Shown here: one piece after another, positions 1 through 6,890 of the stretch
How the letters are laid out: every line of letters begins with the position of its first letter
How positions within the stretch are numbered: position 1 is the first letter of the stretch
The notes under the pieces: model-generated
What the model was told of the DNA's origin: nothing
Database searches by the model: none
Seen by the model: only the letters and a program-made list of their open reading frames with translations
Made by a program: the position numbers and the translations under genes
Assembly: GCA_964406775.1 (NCBI GenBank)
Contig: CAYOSW010000011.1
Coordinates: 1-33,348 of the forward strand
DNA from: JACPKO01 sp964406775
Lineage (GTDB): Bacteria; Patescibacteriota; Microgenomatia; Daviesbacterales; UBA10151
Reading direction: 5' to 3'
DNA: 33,348 nt

Positions 1-2
1 TT

Positions 3-998
3 AAGCATTTGAGCATTTATTTCATCAATAAGCCCCCTTGGGTCAACAGCGGTGAATATTGTGTAATCGGATTCACGTACGGCAATGCCGCCCATTAAGG
101 GCCTTTTTCTGGGATCTCTGTACCCTTCCGCACCGGTCAAAGTTATTAATTTGCCGGAAGTTTTCTGCTTTAAAGCTTTGAGCGCATTTTCAAGACCATT
201 AGGAGTATGGGCGAAATCGATAATTATCTTTATCCCCAGGTTATTGACAACCTCCTGCATTCTTCCTTCAAGACTTCCGAATTGCTCAAGCGTCCTTACC
301 GCGGTTTTTGTTTCAACCCCGAAAAAGCTTGCGGCAGAAATGGCTGCCAATGCATTTAAAATATTAAAATCACCCGGAATTTTCAGAGTGAATTTTGTAT
401 TTTCCGGATTAAAGTCAGCTTCTTTGTTAAACCCGAAAGTTACAACTCTCCCGGGAGCTAAACTTTTAAGTCTCTTGTAGTTTTCTTCATCATAGTTTAA
501 AACGGCGGATCTTGAGTTTCTGATTAATTTGGCCTTGGCAATAAAATATTTTTCCCAGGTTCCGTGATAATCGAGATGCTCCTGAGTGATATTGGTAATT
601 ACTCCAACCTCAAATTTTATTCCCCAGGTTCTGAATTGCTCCAATCCGTGGGAAGTTACTTCTAGTACAAAAATTTCAGTTCCGGCTTTTTTAGCCTTGG
701 CGATTAATTTTTGCAAAGCAAAATAGTCCGGATTAGTTACGTGAAATCCCGTATCAATTTTTTCGCCGTTTATTTCGGCATTGATAGTTGAAACCATAGC
801 TGTTTTAAAACCCGCATCCTTGAGAATCTGATAAATCATATTGGTGGTTGTAGTTTTTCCGTCGGTGCCCGTTATCCCTATAAATTTAATTCCCCGCGAA
901 GGAAAACCCTGAATAATATTTGCCAAAACAGCGGCAGGAAAATGTCTGAATAAATTTACCAACTCGTTAGGAATGTGTTTTCTTATATTGACAGCCAT
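3..998 (-). CDS. murE: MurE-like Mur ligase, short N-terminus (C-terminus cut by window edge)
   Basis: This is an ATP-dependent amino-acid ligase of the Mur family, probably adding the third residue of the peptidoglycan stem peptide in the cytoplasm. The first 332 residues are visible; the reading frame is still open at the left edge. The P-loop GITGTDGKTTTT lies at residues 41-52. Other MurE-type signatures are TSHGLEQFR (115-123), TNITQEHLDYHG (135-146), GRMQEV (245-250), DFAHTPNGLE (261-270) and KRPLMGG (298-304). The usual DNPR substrate motif reads VDPR (318-321). In E. coli MurE the P-loop is near residue 116, so the UDP-MurNAc-binding first domain is essentially missing. The in-frame ftsI stop codon lies only 21 nt upstream and no earlier start is available, so the shortness is real. 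It is third in the ftsL-ftsI-murE series. Mur-ligase assignment is firm; MurE rather than another paralogue is likely. Confidence 0.85.
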   Translation of the reverse strand, partial: MAVNIRKHIPNELVNLFRHFPAAVLANIIQGFPSRGIKFIGITGTDGKTTTTNMIYQILKDAGFKTAMVSTINAEINGEKIDTGFHVTNPDYFALQKLIAKAKKAGTEIFVLEVTSHGLEQFRTWGIKFEVGVITNITQEHLDYHGTWEKYFIAKAKLIRNSRSAVLNYDEENYKRLKSLAPGRVVTFGFNKEADFNPENTKFTLKIPGDFNILNALAAISAASFFGVETKTAVRTLEQFGSLEGRMQEVVNNLGIKIIIDFAHTPNGLENALKALKQKTSGKLITLTGAEGYRDPRKRPLMGGIAVRESDYTIFTAVDPRGLIDEINAQML

Positions 999-1013
999 TT
1001 GTTTACTATCAGA

Positions 1014-1043
1014 ATTATATTACTCCTTCGGCGGAATTCCCAA
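1014..1043 (-). promoter_or_regulatory. Candidate murE promoter
   Basis: On the minus strand a TTGGGA -35 (1038-1043), an 18-bp spacer and a perfect TATAAT -10 (1014-1019) span the end of ftsI. Transcription would start about 8 nt before the murE ATG. No Shine-Dalgarno sequence lies in the 21-nt gap. It is a prediction from sequence only. Confidence 0.4.
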
Positions 1044-2867
1044 ATATGTAAATATTTCTTTAGCTATCGCAAAAAAGGTCGGAGCTGCGGTATCAGCACC
1101 GAATATTGAAGATTGAGGTTCGTTGTACCGCACCAGCATTATGAATTTCGGTTTATCTGCAGGGGCAAAACCGATAAACGAAGCGATGGTTTTATCTTTA
1201 TCGTAATGACCGGCAACCGCAACCTGAGCAGTTCCGGTTTTTCCGGCTATCGGATAATCCAAAACACCCGCTGCCTTTTTATAATATTGCGCTTCACCTC
1301 GGTCTACAGCGTTTACCATCATCTCCGTCGCCAATTTTGTCGTCTCCTCTTTTAAAGGCTGGGAGATTACTCTAGGTTTAACTTTATAGACTTTACCCTG
1401 GTCACGGATTTCGGAAACGACCTGGGGCTCCATCATCTTTCCACCATTGGCAATCGATGCTACCGCCGTTACCAGCTGGATTGGAGTTACGGATATTCCC
1501 TGCCCGAACGAAGCCGTTGCAAGATCTATCTCTTTCCAATCCTCTTTCTCCCTCATCGGAGGAGAGCTTTCGTCCTGTAAATCAATTTTGGTAGGCTCTC
1601 CGAAACCGTAAGCTTTTATGTATTGGTAAAATTTCTCAAATCCCAGTTTTCTCGCCGTAAAAACCATACCGGTATTGTCAGAGTGAATAATAACATCAGT
1701 CATAGATGCATTAGCCTGATACTTATTGTTCCAAGTTTTGATTGTATAACCGGACAAAGTCACGGGAGAATCACAAATATCGCACTTTGTGTCCGGTTTT
1801 ACTACATCTTCATTCATCGCTGCTGCCATCACTAAGACCTTAAAGGTTGAACCCGGCTCATACGAATCGGCAGTATTCGGATTACGGTGGTAATCGTTGG
1901 GAAATTGAAACGCCCTTAACGGGTCATACGAAGGAAACGAAGCCATAGCCAAAACTTTACCAGTCATCGGATCCATAACTATTACTGAGGCCCCCTTTGC
2001 CCCGTATTTTTGAATACCTTCCTTCAGTTTTTCTTCAACGATATGCTGGATTGTTCTATCAATATTAAGCACCAGAGTTTTTCCCGGCTTTGCATTCTGT
2101 ACAAAAAACTTACCGATCAGAATAGGCAACCCCATCGCATCTTTTTCCTGCGTTAAAACTCCGTTTTTCCCTCTAAGTTCTCCATTATAAAACCCTTCAA
2201 GGCCGAAATATCCCGCCTCCTCACCATACGCATCCGATGCTACAAATCCCAATAAATGCGCTGAAGATGAGCCTTCCGGATAAAATCTCAAAGATGTTTC
2301 GTCAAAACCAACTCCCGATAAGTCCATTTTTTCCAGCTGCTGTTTACTTGCCAAATCTATTTTTCGGTTTAGCGAAACCCAATGAAGATTCTCTTTAAGC
2401 TTAGAAAGTAAATCGGCTTTTACCTTAGTTTCCTTGTCTTTTTTAAGAGCTTCAATCACCTCTGCGGACTCCGTACTCTCAGTATTCTTAAAATCCAAGT
2501 CATTTAAAAATGTTCCGAGTTTTTGAGTTAAATCATTTTTATACAAGTCGATAAGTTTTTGTACATCCGAAGGCGCCTGTGCTGTCAGCAGATCGGTTTT
2601 ATGTGAATCGGTAAACTTTTTGGTGATTTCAGCATCGATTACTTTCGGCTGAAGATAAAGTGAAAACGCAGGCTCGGATCCGGCGAGTACCGAGCCGTCA
2701 GAAAAAAGAATAGATCCGCGGGGTGCCACAACCTGTTTTTTGATAATTCTCTGATCCTCAGCTCTTGCCACCAGCTCATCGTGATAGAAAACCTGCCAAT
2801 AAAAAAGCCTTATACTAATTAAGGTCAAAAGACTATAAAAAATCCAGCGGATAACGTTAAGTCTCAT
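1020..2867 (-). CDS. ftsI: Class B penicillin-binding protein (FtsI/PBP2-type transpeptidase)
   Basis: A D,D-transpeptidase that crosslinks peptidoglycan outside the membrane, probably at the division septum. The 615 residues begin with a short cytoplasmic tail and one membrane anchor (about 6-27). A dimerization/pedestal domain follows, with the class B signature around 49-52 and a charged helical insert near 80-180. The transpeptidase domain starts near residue 290. Its three catalytic motifs are intact: STFK with nucleophile Ser340 and Lys343, SDN at 396-398, and KTG at 543-545. The gene starts 10 nt after the ftsL-like gene and is followed by a Mur ligase, the classic dcw order, which favours FtsI over an elongation-specific PBP2. 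No ribosome binding site is obvious. Family assignment is very secure. Confidence 0.95.
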   Translation of the reverse strand: MRLNVIRWIFYSLLTLISIRLFYWQVFYHDELVARAEDQRIIKKQVVAPRGSILFSDGSVLAGSEPAFSLYLQPKVIDAEITKKFTDSHKTDLLTAQAPSDVQKLIDLYKNDLTQKLGTFLNDLDFKNTESTESAEVIEALKKDKETKVKADLLSKLKENLHWVSLNRKIDLASKQQLEKMDLSGVGFDETSLRFYPEGSSSAHLLGFVASDAYGEEAGYFGLEGFYNGELRGKNGVLTQEKDAMGLPILIGKFFVQNAKPGKTLVLNIDRTIQHIVEEKLKEGIQKYGAKGASVIVMDPMTGKVLAMASFPSYDPLRAFQFPNDYHRNPNTADSYEPGSTFKVLVMAAAMNEDVVKPDTKCDICDSPVTLSGYTIKTWNNKYQANASMTDVIIHSDNTGMVFTARKLGFEKFYQYIKAYGFGEPTKIDLQDESSPPMREKEDWKEIDLATASFGQGISVTPIQLVTAVASIANGGKMMEPQVVSEIRDQGKVYKVKPRVISQPLKEETTKLATEMMVNAVDRGEAQYYKKAAGVLDYPIAGKTGTAQVAVAGHYDKDKTIASFIGFAPADKPKFIMLVRYNEPQSSIFGADTAAPTFFAIAKEIFTYLGIPPKE

Positions 2868-2877
2868 TACAAAGAGA

Positions 2878-3204
2878 TTAGAACTTGTTCGGGTTTAACG
2901 CAATGGTCTCAGGCTTAATATACTGGATATTTTTAATCTTACCGAATCCTATGCTTGACGACTTTTTCTGGTTTAAATCAAGTGATTTTTTCTGAGCTAC
3001 TGCATTTCTTAAATAATCATTTTCAAGCTGGAGAGAATACTTTGTTGACTCAAGACCGTTAATTTTCTCCCCGAACGTAGCAAGTCTGTTAGCTACCCAA
3101 ATTTCAACCGTCACAACAAAGATGATTATCAAAACGAGGGTAATGACTATTTTTCTCTTGATATAGAATTTAGGCTCAAAAGAGCGCGGAATCGTATCGG
3201 GCAT
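2878..3204 (-). CDS. ftsL: FtsL-like small bitopic division protein
   Basis: A 108-residue protein with a basic N-terminus, one membrane segment (about 18-38) and a heptad-like stretch (about 42-75) predicted to form a coiled coil outside the membrane. Size, topology and position directly upstream of ftsI all match FtsL, which in other bacteria pairs with FtsB to activate the FtsWI synthase. FtsL sequences diverge too much for identity to be read by eye, so the name rests on architecture and context. The C-terminal tail (about 80-108) is Lys/Asn-rich. It is first in the ftsL-ftsI-murE series and has its own promoter candidate immediately upstream. A DivIC/FtsB-like protein is the main alternative. 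Confidence 0.7.
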   Translation of the reverse strand: MPDTIPRSFEPKFYIKRKIVITLVLIIIFVVTVEIWVANRLATFGEKINGLESTKYSLQLENDYLRNAVAQKKSLDLNQKKSSSIGFGKIKNIQYIKPETIALNPNKF

Positions 3205-3211
3205 TATGCTT

Positions 3212-3241
3212 ATTGTCGCATAAAAATTTCCACAAGGTCAA
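3212..3241 (-). promoter_or_regulatory. Candidate leaderless promoter of the ftsL-ftsI-murE cluster
   Basis: Minus-strand TTGACC -35 (3236-3241, five of six consensus bases), an 18-bp spacer and GACAAT -10 (3212-3217). Only 7 nt separate the -10 from the ATG, so transcription would begin at or next to the start codon. Confidence 0.5.
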
Positions 3242-3263
3242 GTTTTCACAAACGAACTCGGGA

Positions 3264-4166
3264 TCAATTAGAGTTTATAAAAACAGCGAAGATTCCTGCA
3301 CCCGGAGCTTTGGCCATAAGTTTACTGCCCTCAACTTTTGTTTCGAGCAGATCCCAAGTGTTTCCGGCCTCGTTATATCTGCCTATCTGAGCACCTGAAG
3401 GCGCATTATCAATAAGTTCTATTGTTAAATCACCGGCCGGAAAAACTTTAGCCGTAGGCAAATTCATAGCATAGACCTTACCTAAAGCACTTTTACCCTG
3501 AGGCAGTTTAGGCGCACCGGTTAAATCATTAACCATAGTGTAGCCGATCAGCGACAACTCATCTTCTGGTGCGGCAGTCTTATATTGGAAATGATTGTCT
3601 GCCGAGGTTACTAGTCCCAAAGCAACATCAGGTTTCTGTAAATGCCAACCTGTTACCATCCTATAAACGACATTCGTTTTATCTCCGCGCTGGTACGGCT
3701 TTTTAATTTTCAGTATTAATGTTCCGTTTTCAACATTCTTATCAAAAACGCAACTGGCAATAATAAATGTATCCGGTTTAGAACAGGTTCCGAACAAAAT
3801 TTCCTGTCTGTATTCGTTTCTCTTATCTTTAGCCTCAATAGTTCCTTGAACACCGCGGTCGATGTTTCCCACCCCCTCATCAGCAGTTGATCCGGATGAC
3901 TGATAGGATAATTCGTAATTTATTGAATCATATGCGGCCACTCTATAAATATTCAGATTAATGGCATTGCCGTCTCGGCGCGGTTCCAGAATTGCGTAAG
4001 GTCCTTCGGGAGCGAAAGAGAGATCAACTTCCTCTGTAGGTAAATTTTCCGGTTTAACCTCCAGATATTTACTGACGCCAAATCCGGCACCGCCGAGAAT
4101 TAAAAGTAAAATGACAACCAGAGCAAAATTTATTTTATTGGAGAAGAATTTTTTAAGCTGATCCAT
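3264..4166 (-). CDS. Membrane-anchored exported protein of unknown function
   Basis: I do not recognise this family. The 300-residue protein has a short positively charged N-terminus, one hydrophobic segment (about 12-31) that acts as an anchor or uncleaved signal, and about 265 residues expected outside the membrane. The exported part is rich in beta-branched residues and Gly/Pro, suggesting stacked beta-sandwich domains. Only two cysteines are visible, in the pattern FGTCSKPDTFIIASC, and they could form a disulfide. It starts 9 nt after the glyS stop codon and is followed by a roughly 60-nt gap before the ftsL promoter, so it is probably cotranscribed with glyS. A surface or cell-wall-associated role is inferred only from topology. 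Confidence 0.75.
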   Translation of the reverse strand: MDQLKKFFSNKINFALVVILLLILGGAGFGVSKYLEVKPENLPTEEVDLSFAPEGPYAILEPRRDGNAINLNIYRVAAYDSINYELSYQSSGSTADEGVGNIDRGVQGTIEAKDKRNEYRQEILFGTCSKPDTFIIASCVFDKNVENGTLILKIKKPYQRGDKTNVVYRMVTGWHLQKPDVALGLVTSADNHFQYKTAAPEDELSLIGYTMVNDLTGAPKLPQGKSALGKVYAMNLPTAKVFPAGDLTIELIDNAPSGAQIGRYNEAGNTWDLLETKVEGSKLMAKAPGAGIFAVFINSN

Positions 4167-4175
4167 TTTAGACAG

Positions 4176-5507
4176 TTAATCCGCTTTTCGGGCAATAAAT
4201 CCGGCTAGCTCGGAAATCTTCACTCTCTCCTGCTTAGCCGTATCCCGGTCACGGATGGTAACCGATTCATCTTCCAGTGTATCAAAATCAACAGTAATAC
4301 AATAGGGTGTTCCGATCTCATCCTGCGAGGCATATCTTTTTCCGATATTTCCCCTGTCATCCCAGGCCACCGAATAATCTCTTTTCAAAACCTTATATAT
4401 TTCCCGGGCTTTATCAACCAGCTCCGGCTTATTATGCAGCAGAGGAAATACGGCCGCCTTATAGGGCGCCAGTGAAGGCTTCAGCTTCAGGAAAACTCTC
4501 CCTTCCTCCTCTTTATAACTGTCCAGAAGAACGGCCAAAACAGATCTGTCGACTCCCCAGGTAGGCTCAATCACGTGAGGCCAGTATTCCTCGTTTGTCT
4601 GGGGGTCGCGGTATTTTAAGTTCTGACCCGAATTTTCCTGATGGTTTTTTAAATCAAAATCCGTTCTGTAAGCCAATCCGTAAAGCTCGGAAACACCGAA
4701 GGGAAATTCATACATAAAATCTATAGTCCGTTTCGAATAATGGGCCCGGTCTTTTTCGGGAACTTCATACTCGGAAACTTTTTTCATATCCAGCCCCAAA
4801 TCAGACTCCATCCAGGCAACCATTTCTTTTCTCCAGTCTTCAAACACAACCTCCCACTCCTTATCTTCTTTAGGAGGAGTAAAGAAATATTCTATTTCCA
4901 TCTGCTCGAATTCACGCGTTCTGAAAATAAAATTACCCGGTGTTATTTCGTTTCTGAATGCCTTTCCTATCTGGGCAATTCCGAAAGGAAATTTAACCCG
5001 CGTTGAATCCAAAACATTTTTAAAATTTACAAACATCGCCTGAGCGGTTTCAGGACGGAAAAATGCCACATTTGCCTGATCCTCCGCCGGACCGATAAAA
5101 GTCTTAAACATCAAGTTAAACTGCTTCGGTTCCGTCCATTCAACTTTTCCCTCGTGAGTCGCTGTATGTTGCGCTATTAAGTCTTCCTGGTCGGCGCGGA
5201 ATCTGGCGTGACAGACTTTACACTCAACTAAAGGATCCGAGAAATTTGCGATATGACCGCTGGCTTCCCAAACTTTAGGATTCATAATTAAGGAGGCATC
5301 TATCCCGACAATATCGTCCCGGCTTCTCACAAACCTTTTCCACCAAAGCTGTTTAACATTGTTTTTCAGTTCAACTCCGGCCGGTCCGTAATCCCAGGAA
5401 TTGGCAAGTCCTCCGTAAATATCGGATCCGGGATAGATAAACCCTCGCCTTTTACAAAGAGCTACGATTTTTTCCATTAAGTTGCCTGTCTGATTCTGAT
5501 TATCCAT
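4176..5507 (-). CDS. glyS: Glycyl-tRNA synthetase, homodimeric class II type
   Basis: Charges tRNA-Gly with glycine in the cytoplasm. The 443 residues match the single-chain (alpha2) GlyRS also found in archaea, eukaryotes and Gram-positives, not the alpha/beta form of E. coli. Seen in sequence: GGLANSWDYGPAG (32-44), RPETAQ (151-156), motif 2 beginning FRNEI (184-188), and motif 3 around GVDRS (318-322). A CxxC at 96-99 followed by His114 and His118 may bind zinc. An anticodon-binding domain occupies roughly 350-443. The length is near the lower end for the family. The start overlaps the end of recO by 8 nt. The gene name glyQS is also used for this type. Confidence 0.96.
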   Translation of the reverse strand: MDNQNQTGNLMEKIVALCKRRGFIYPGSDIYGGLANSWDYGPAGVELKNNVKQLWWKRFVRSRDDIVGIDASLIMNPKVWEASGHIANFSDPLVECKVCHARFRADQEDLIAQHTATHEGKVEWTEPKQFNLMFKTFIGPAEDQANVAFFRPETAQAMFVNFKNVLDSTRVKFPFGIAQIGKAFRNEITPGNFIFRTREFEQMEIEYFFTPPKEDKEWEVVFEDWRKEMVAWMESDLGLDMKKVSEYEVPEKDRAHYSKRTIDFMYEFPFGVSELYGLAYRTDFDLKNHQENSGQNLKYRDPQTNEEYWPHVIEPTWGVDRSVLAVLLDSYKEEEGRVFLKLKPSLAPYKAAVFPLLHNKPELVDKAREIYKVLKRDYSVAWDDRGNIGKRYASQDEIGTPYCITVDFDTLEDESVTIRDRDTAKQERVKISELAGFIARKAD

Positions 5508-6141
5508 TTTTAGTTTGTTTCATTACGTCCGCACTTCTCAGCTTGGATTCGAGTATTTGCTCAATATAATATCGTAAAACGGCCTCCAAAGCTACAATAC
5601 GCTCGGAATCTACCTTGAACAGTCCGATCTGGTCATAACTTGAAGTCTGCAATTTTCCGATTAACTCTTTCATATCCCCGTCAACTCCGGGAAGAGCCTT
5701 AGTTGAGAAAAACCCCAACAGGTTTAAAAGCTTAATTTCAAACGCCCGCAAGATTATCTGCCGGGGGGTGTCCTCCATCCTCAAAAGCGTTTCCTTGATT
5801 AAATCATAAGCTCTGAAATTCGGATCATTTTCCGCAAGAAGTCTTCCGGAAAGTTCCAATATATGAAAAGCGGCTGTTGTTGTAGCCAGATTCGATTTAA
5901 TTCTCGGAAAAGTTTCGATACTTTCGGCTTCGGTTAAGGTGTATCCTTTTCCTTTAAATAACCCGATTCGGACAAGGTTTAATAGCTCAACATTTCCGGC
6001 TCTTCTTGAGGTAATCTTCCTTACACCCCTTGCTACAACGGAGATTTTTCCTAAATTTTTCGTCAGAACGGTAATCATTCTATCCGCCTCACCGAAATTG
6101 GACCGTTTTAAAATAATTCCCTCAACAGTTAATGAAGCCAT
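5500..6141 (-). CDS. recO: DNA repair protein RecO
   Basis: Recombination mediator that anneals DNA and helps load RecA with RecR in gap repair. The 213-residue protein has the typical RecO N-terminal OB fold, with VEGIILKRSNFGEADRMITV (residues 5-24) followed by KISVVARGVRK near 32-42, then a helical C-terminal domain. Many RecO proteins carry a four-cysteine zinc finger near residues 150-180; this one contains no cysteine at all, and the corresponding region reads FFSTKALPGVDG. It overlaps glyS by 8 nt. RecO identity is well supported by the N-terminus. Confidence 0.9.
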   Translation of the reverse strand: MASLTVEGIILKRSNFGEADRMITVLTKNLGKISVVARGVRKITSRRAGNVELLNLVRIGLFKGKGYTLTEAESIETFPRIKSNLATTTAAFHILELSGRLLAENDPNFRAYDLIKETLLRMEDTPRQIILRAFEIKLLNLLGFFSTKALPGVDGDMKELIGKLQTSSYDQIGLFKVDSERIVALEAVLRYYIEQILESKLRSADVMKQTKNG

Positions 6142-6148
6142 ACCCCCA

Positions 6149-6154
6149 AGTTTA
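6149..6154 (-). promoter_or_regulatory. Candidate -10 box of recO
   Basis: TAAACT on the minus strand, 7 nt before the recO ATG. The same hexamer occurs before the gene starting at 32064. No convincing -35 was seen, so support is weak. The G-run next to the ATG is too close to act as a Shine-Dalgarno sequence. Confidence 0.25.
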
Positions 6155-6174
6155 CTACTATCAATAAAACCGAA

Positions 6175-6831
6175 CTACATTTCTATTCCAAACCTGCGCA
6201 CTACCGCTCTCTCAAAAGGCAGTGCCAGCATATAAATGCTGCTCATCCTGCCGTTTTGTCCTCTAAGCGGTATTAAATCATAGTCAACTATTCCTAAATT
6301 TCCTGAGGAAAAATTGTGCGGGATAAGGACGTTGCCCAATCTCTGTGCCGATCTTGAAATCCCGGTTTTGGCAAAGAAATCCACCAAACCCTGTATGCCC
6401 ATTAAATCCAGACAAAATCCTTCTCTGTCAACCAATTCTCTGTTGATACCGACTATTTCTTCAAGCTCACTTCTCACCTTACCCGCCAAAGGCCTGCTTA
6501 TCGCATCAGCTGCTTCCAGAGGTCTCCCGTCTATATAATCACTGATCAAACAGTAGTCGGATCCGGATGCGAGGACTTCGCTTTCGGTAAAAAAATGCCC
6601 GAAGTATCCTCTTACTAAAGTAAGATCTCTTAACTCTCTACCGGACGATGCTTCCAGTCCGAAGGGTGGGCGGGTCGGAAATTTAACAACCTTAGGTTTT
6701 TCGCTTGAAAAGTCGTATTTATAAACAATATGGTGGCTCCCGCGGCTTAACGGTTGTTTATCTAAAAGTGCGGGGTCAAGCCCAACACTGCCTATTCTTT
6801 TTTCGACCTCAGCCTGTCCGGAGATTAGCAT
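6175..6831 (-). CDS. Protein-kinase-fold-like protein, probably degenerate
   Basis: A 218-residue soluble protein that looks like a small kinase or aminoglycoside-phosphotransferase fold. Residues 28-51 resemble the glycine-rich loop and beta-3 strand (LSRGSHHIVYKY, then VVKF with a candidate ATP-binding Lys50). Residues 94-105 (CLISDYIDGRPL) look like the hinge, and IVDYD (181-185) could be the metal-binding site that replaces DFG. A normal HRD or HGD catalytic loop is not visible; the nearest stretch is LDLMGIQG (141-148), so it may be a pseudokinase. It ends 33 nt before recO starts and has its own promoter candidate. The function is unknown and the fold call is a by-eye inference. Confidence 0.55.
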   Translation of the reverse strand: MLISGQAEVEKRIGSVGLDPALLDKQPLSRGSHHIVYKYDFSSEKPKVVKFPTRPPFGLEASSGRELRDLTLVRGYFGHFFTESEVLASGSDYCLISDYIDGRPLEAADAISRPLAGKVRSELEEIVGINRELVDREGFCLDLMGIQGLVDFFAKTGISRSAQRLGNVLIPHNFSSGNLGIVDYDLIPLRGQNGRMSSIYMLALPFERAVVRRFGIEM

Positions 6832-6837
6832 AATTTA

Positions 6838-6851
6838 CTATAAGATTATAG
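6838..6851. repeat. Short inverted repeat over the promoter at 6845
   Basis: CTATAA and TTATAG form a perfect 6-bp inverted repeat separated by two bases. It covers the TATAAT box and the start-proximal TATAGT of the kinase-like gene. It may be an operator or simply a chance product of AT-rich promoter sequence. Confidence 0.35.
6845..6850 (-). promoter_or_regulatory. Candidate -10 box of the kinase-like gene
   Basis: Perfect TATAAT on the minus strand, 13 nt before the ATG, giving a 5' leader of about 6 nt. A second hexamer TATAGT lies 5 nt before the ATG. No clear -35. Confidence 0.4.
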
Positions 6852-6890
6852 TCGAATGATAAAAATAAATAAAGTTGCCGTGTATTCGCT

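Noticed and set aside
85..480. Plus-strand open frame of 131 codons
   Set aside because: It is antisense to the Mur ligase, whose motifs are clear on the minus strand in the same bases.
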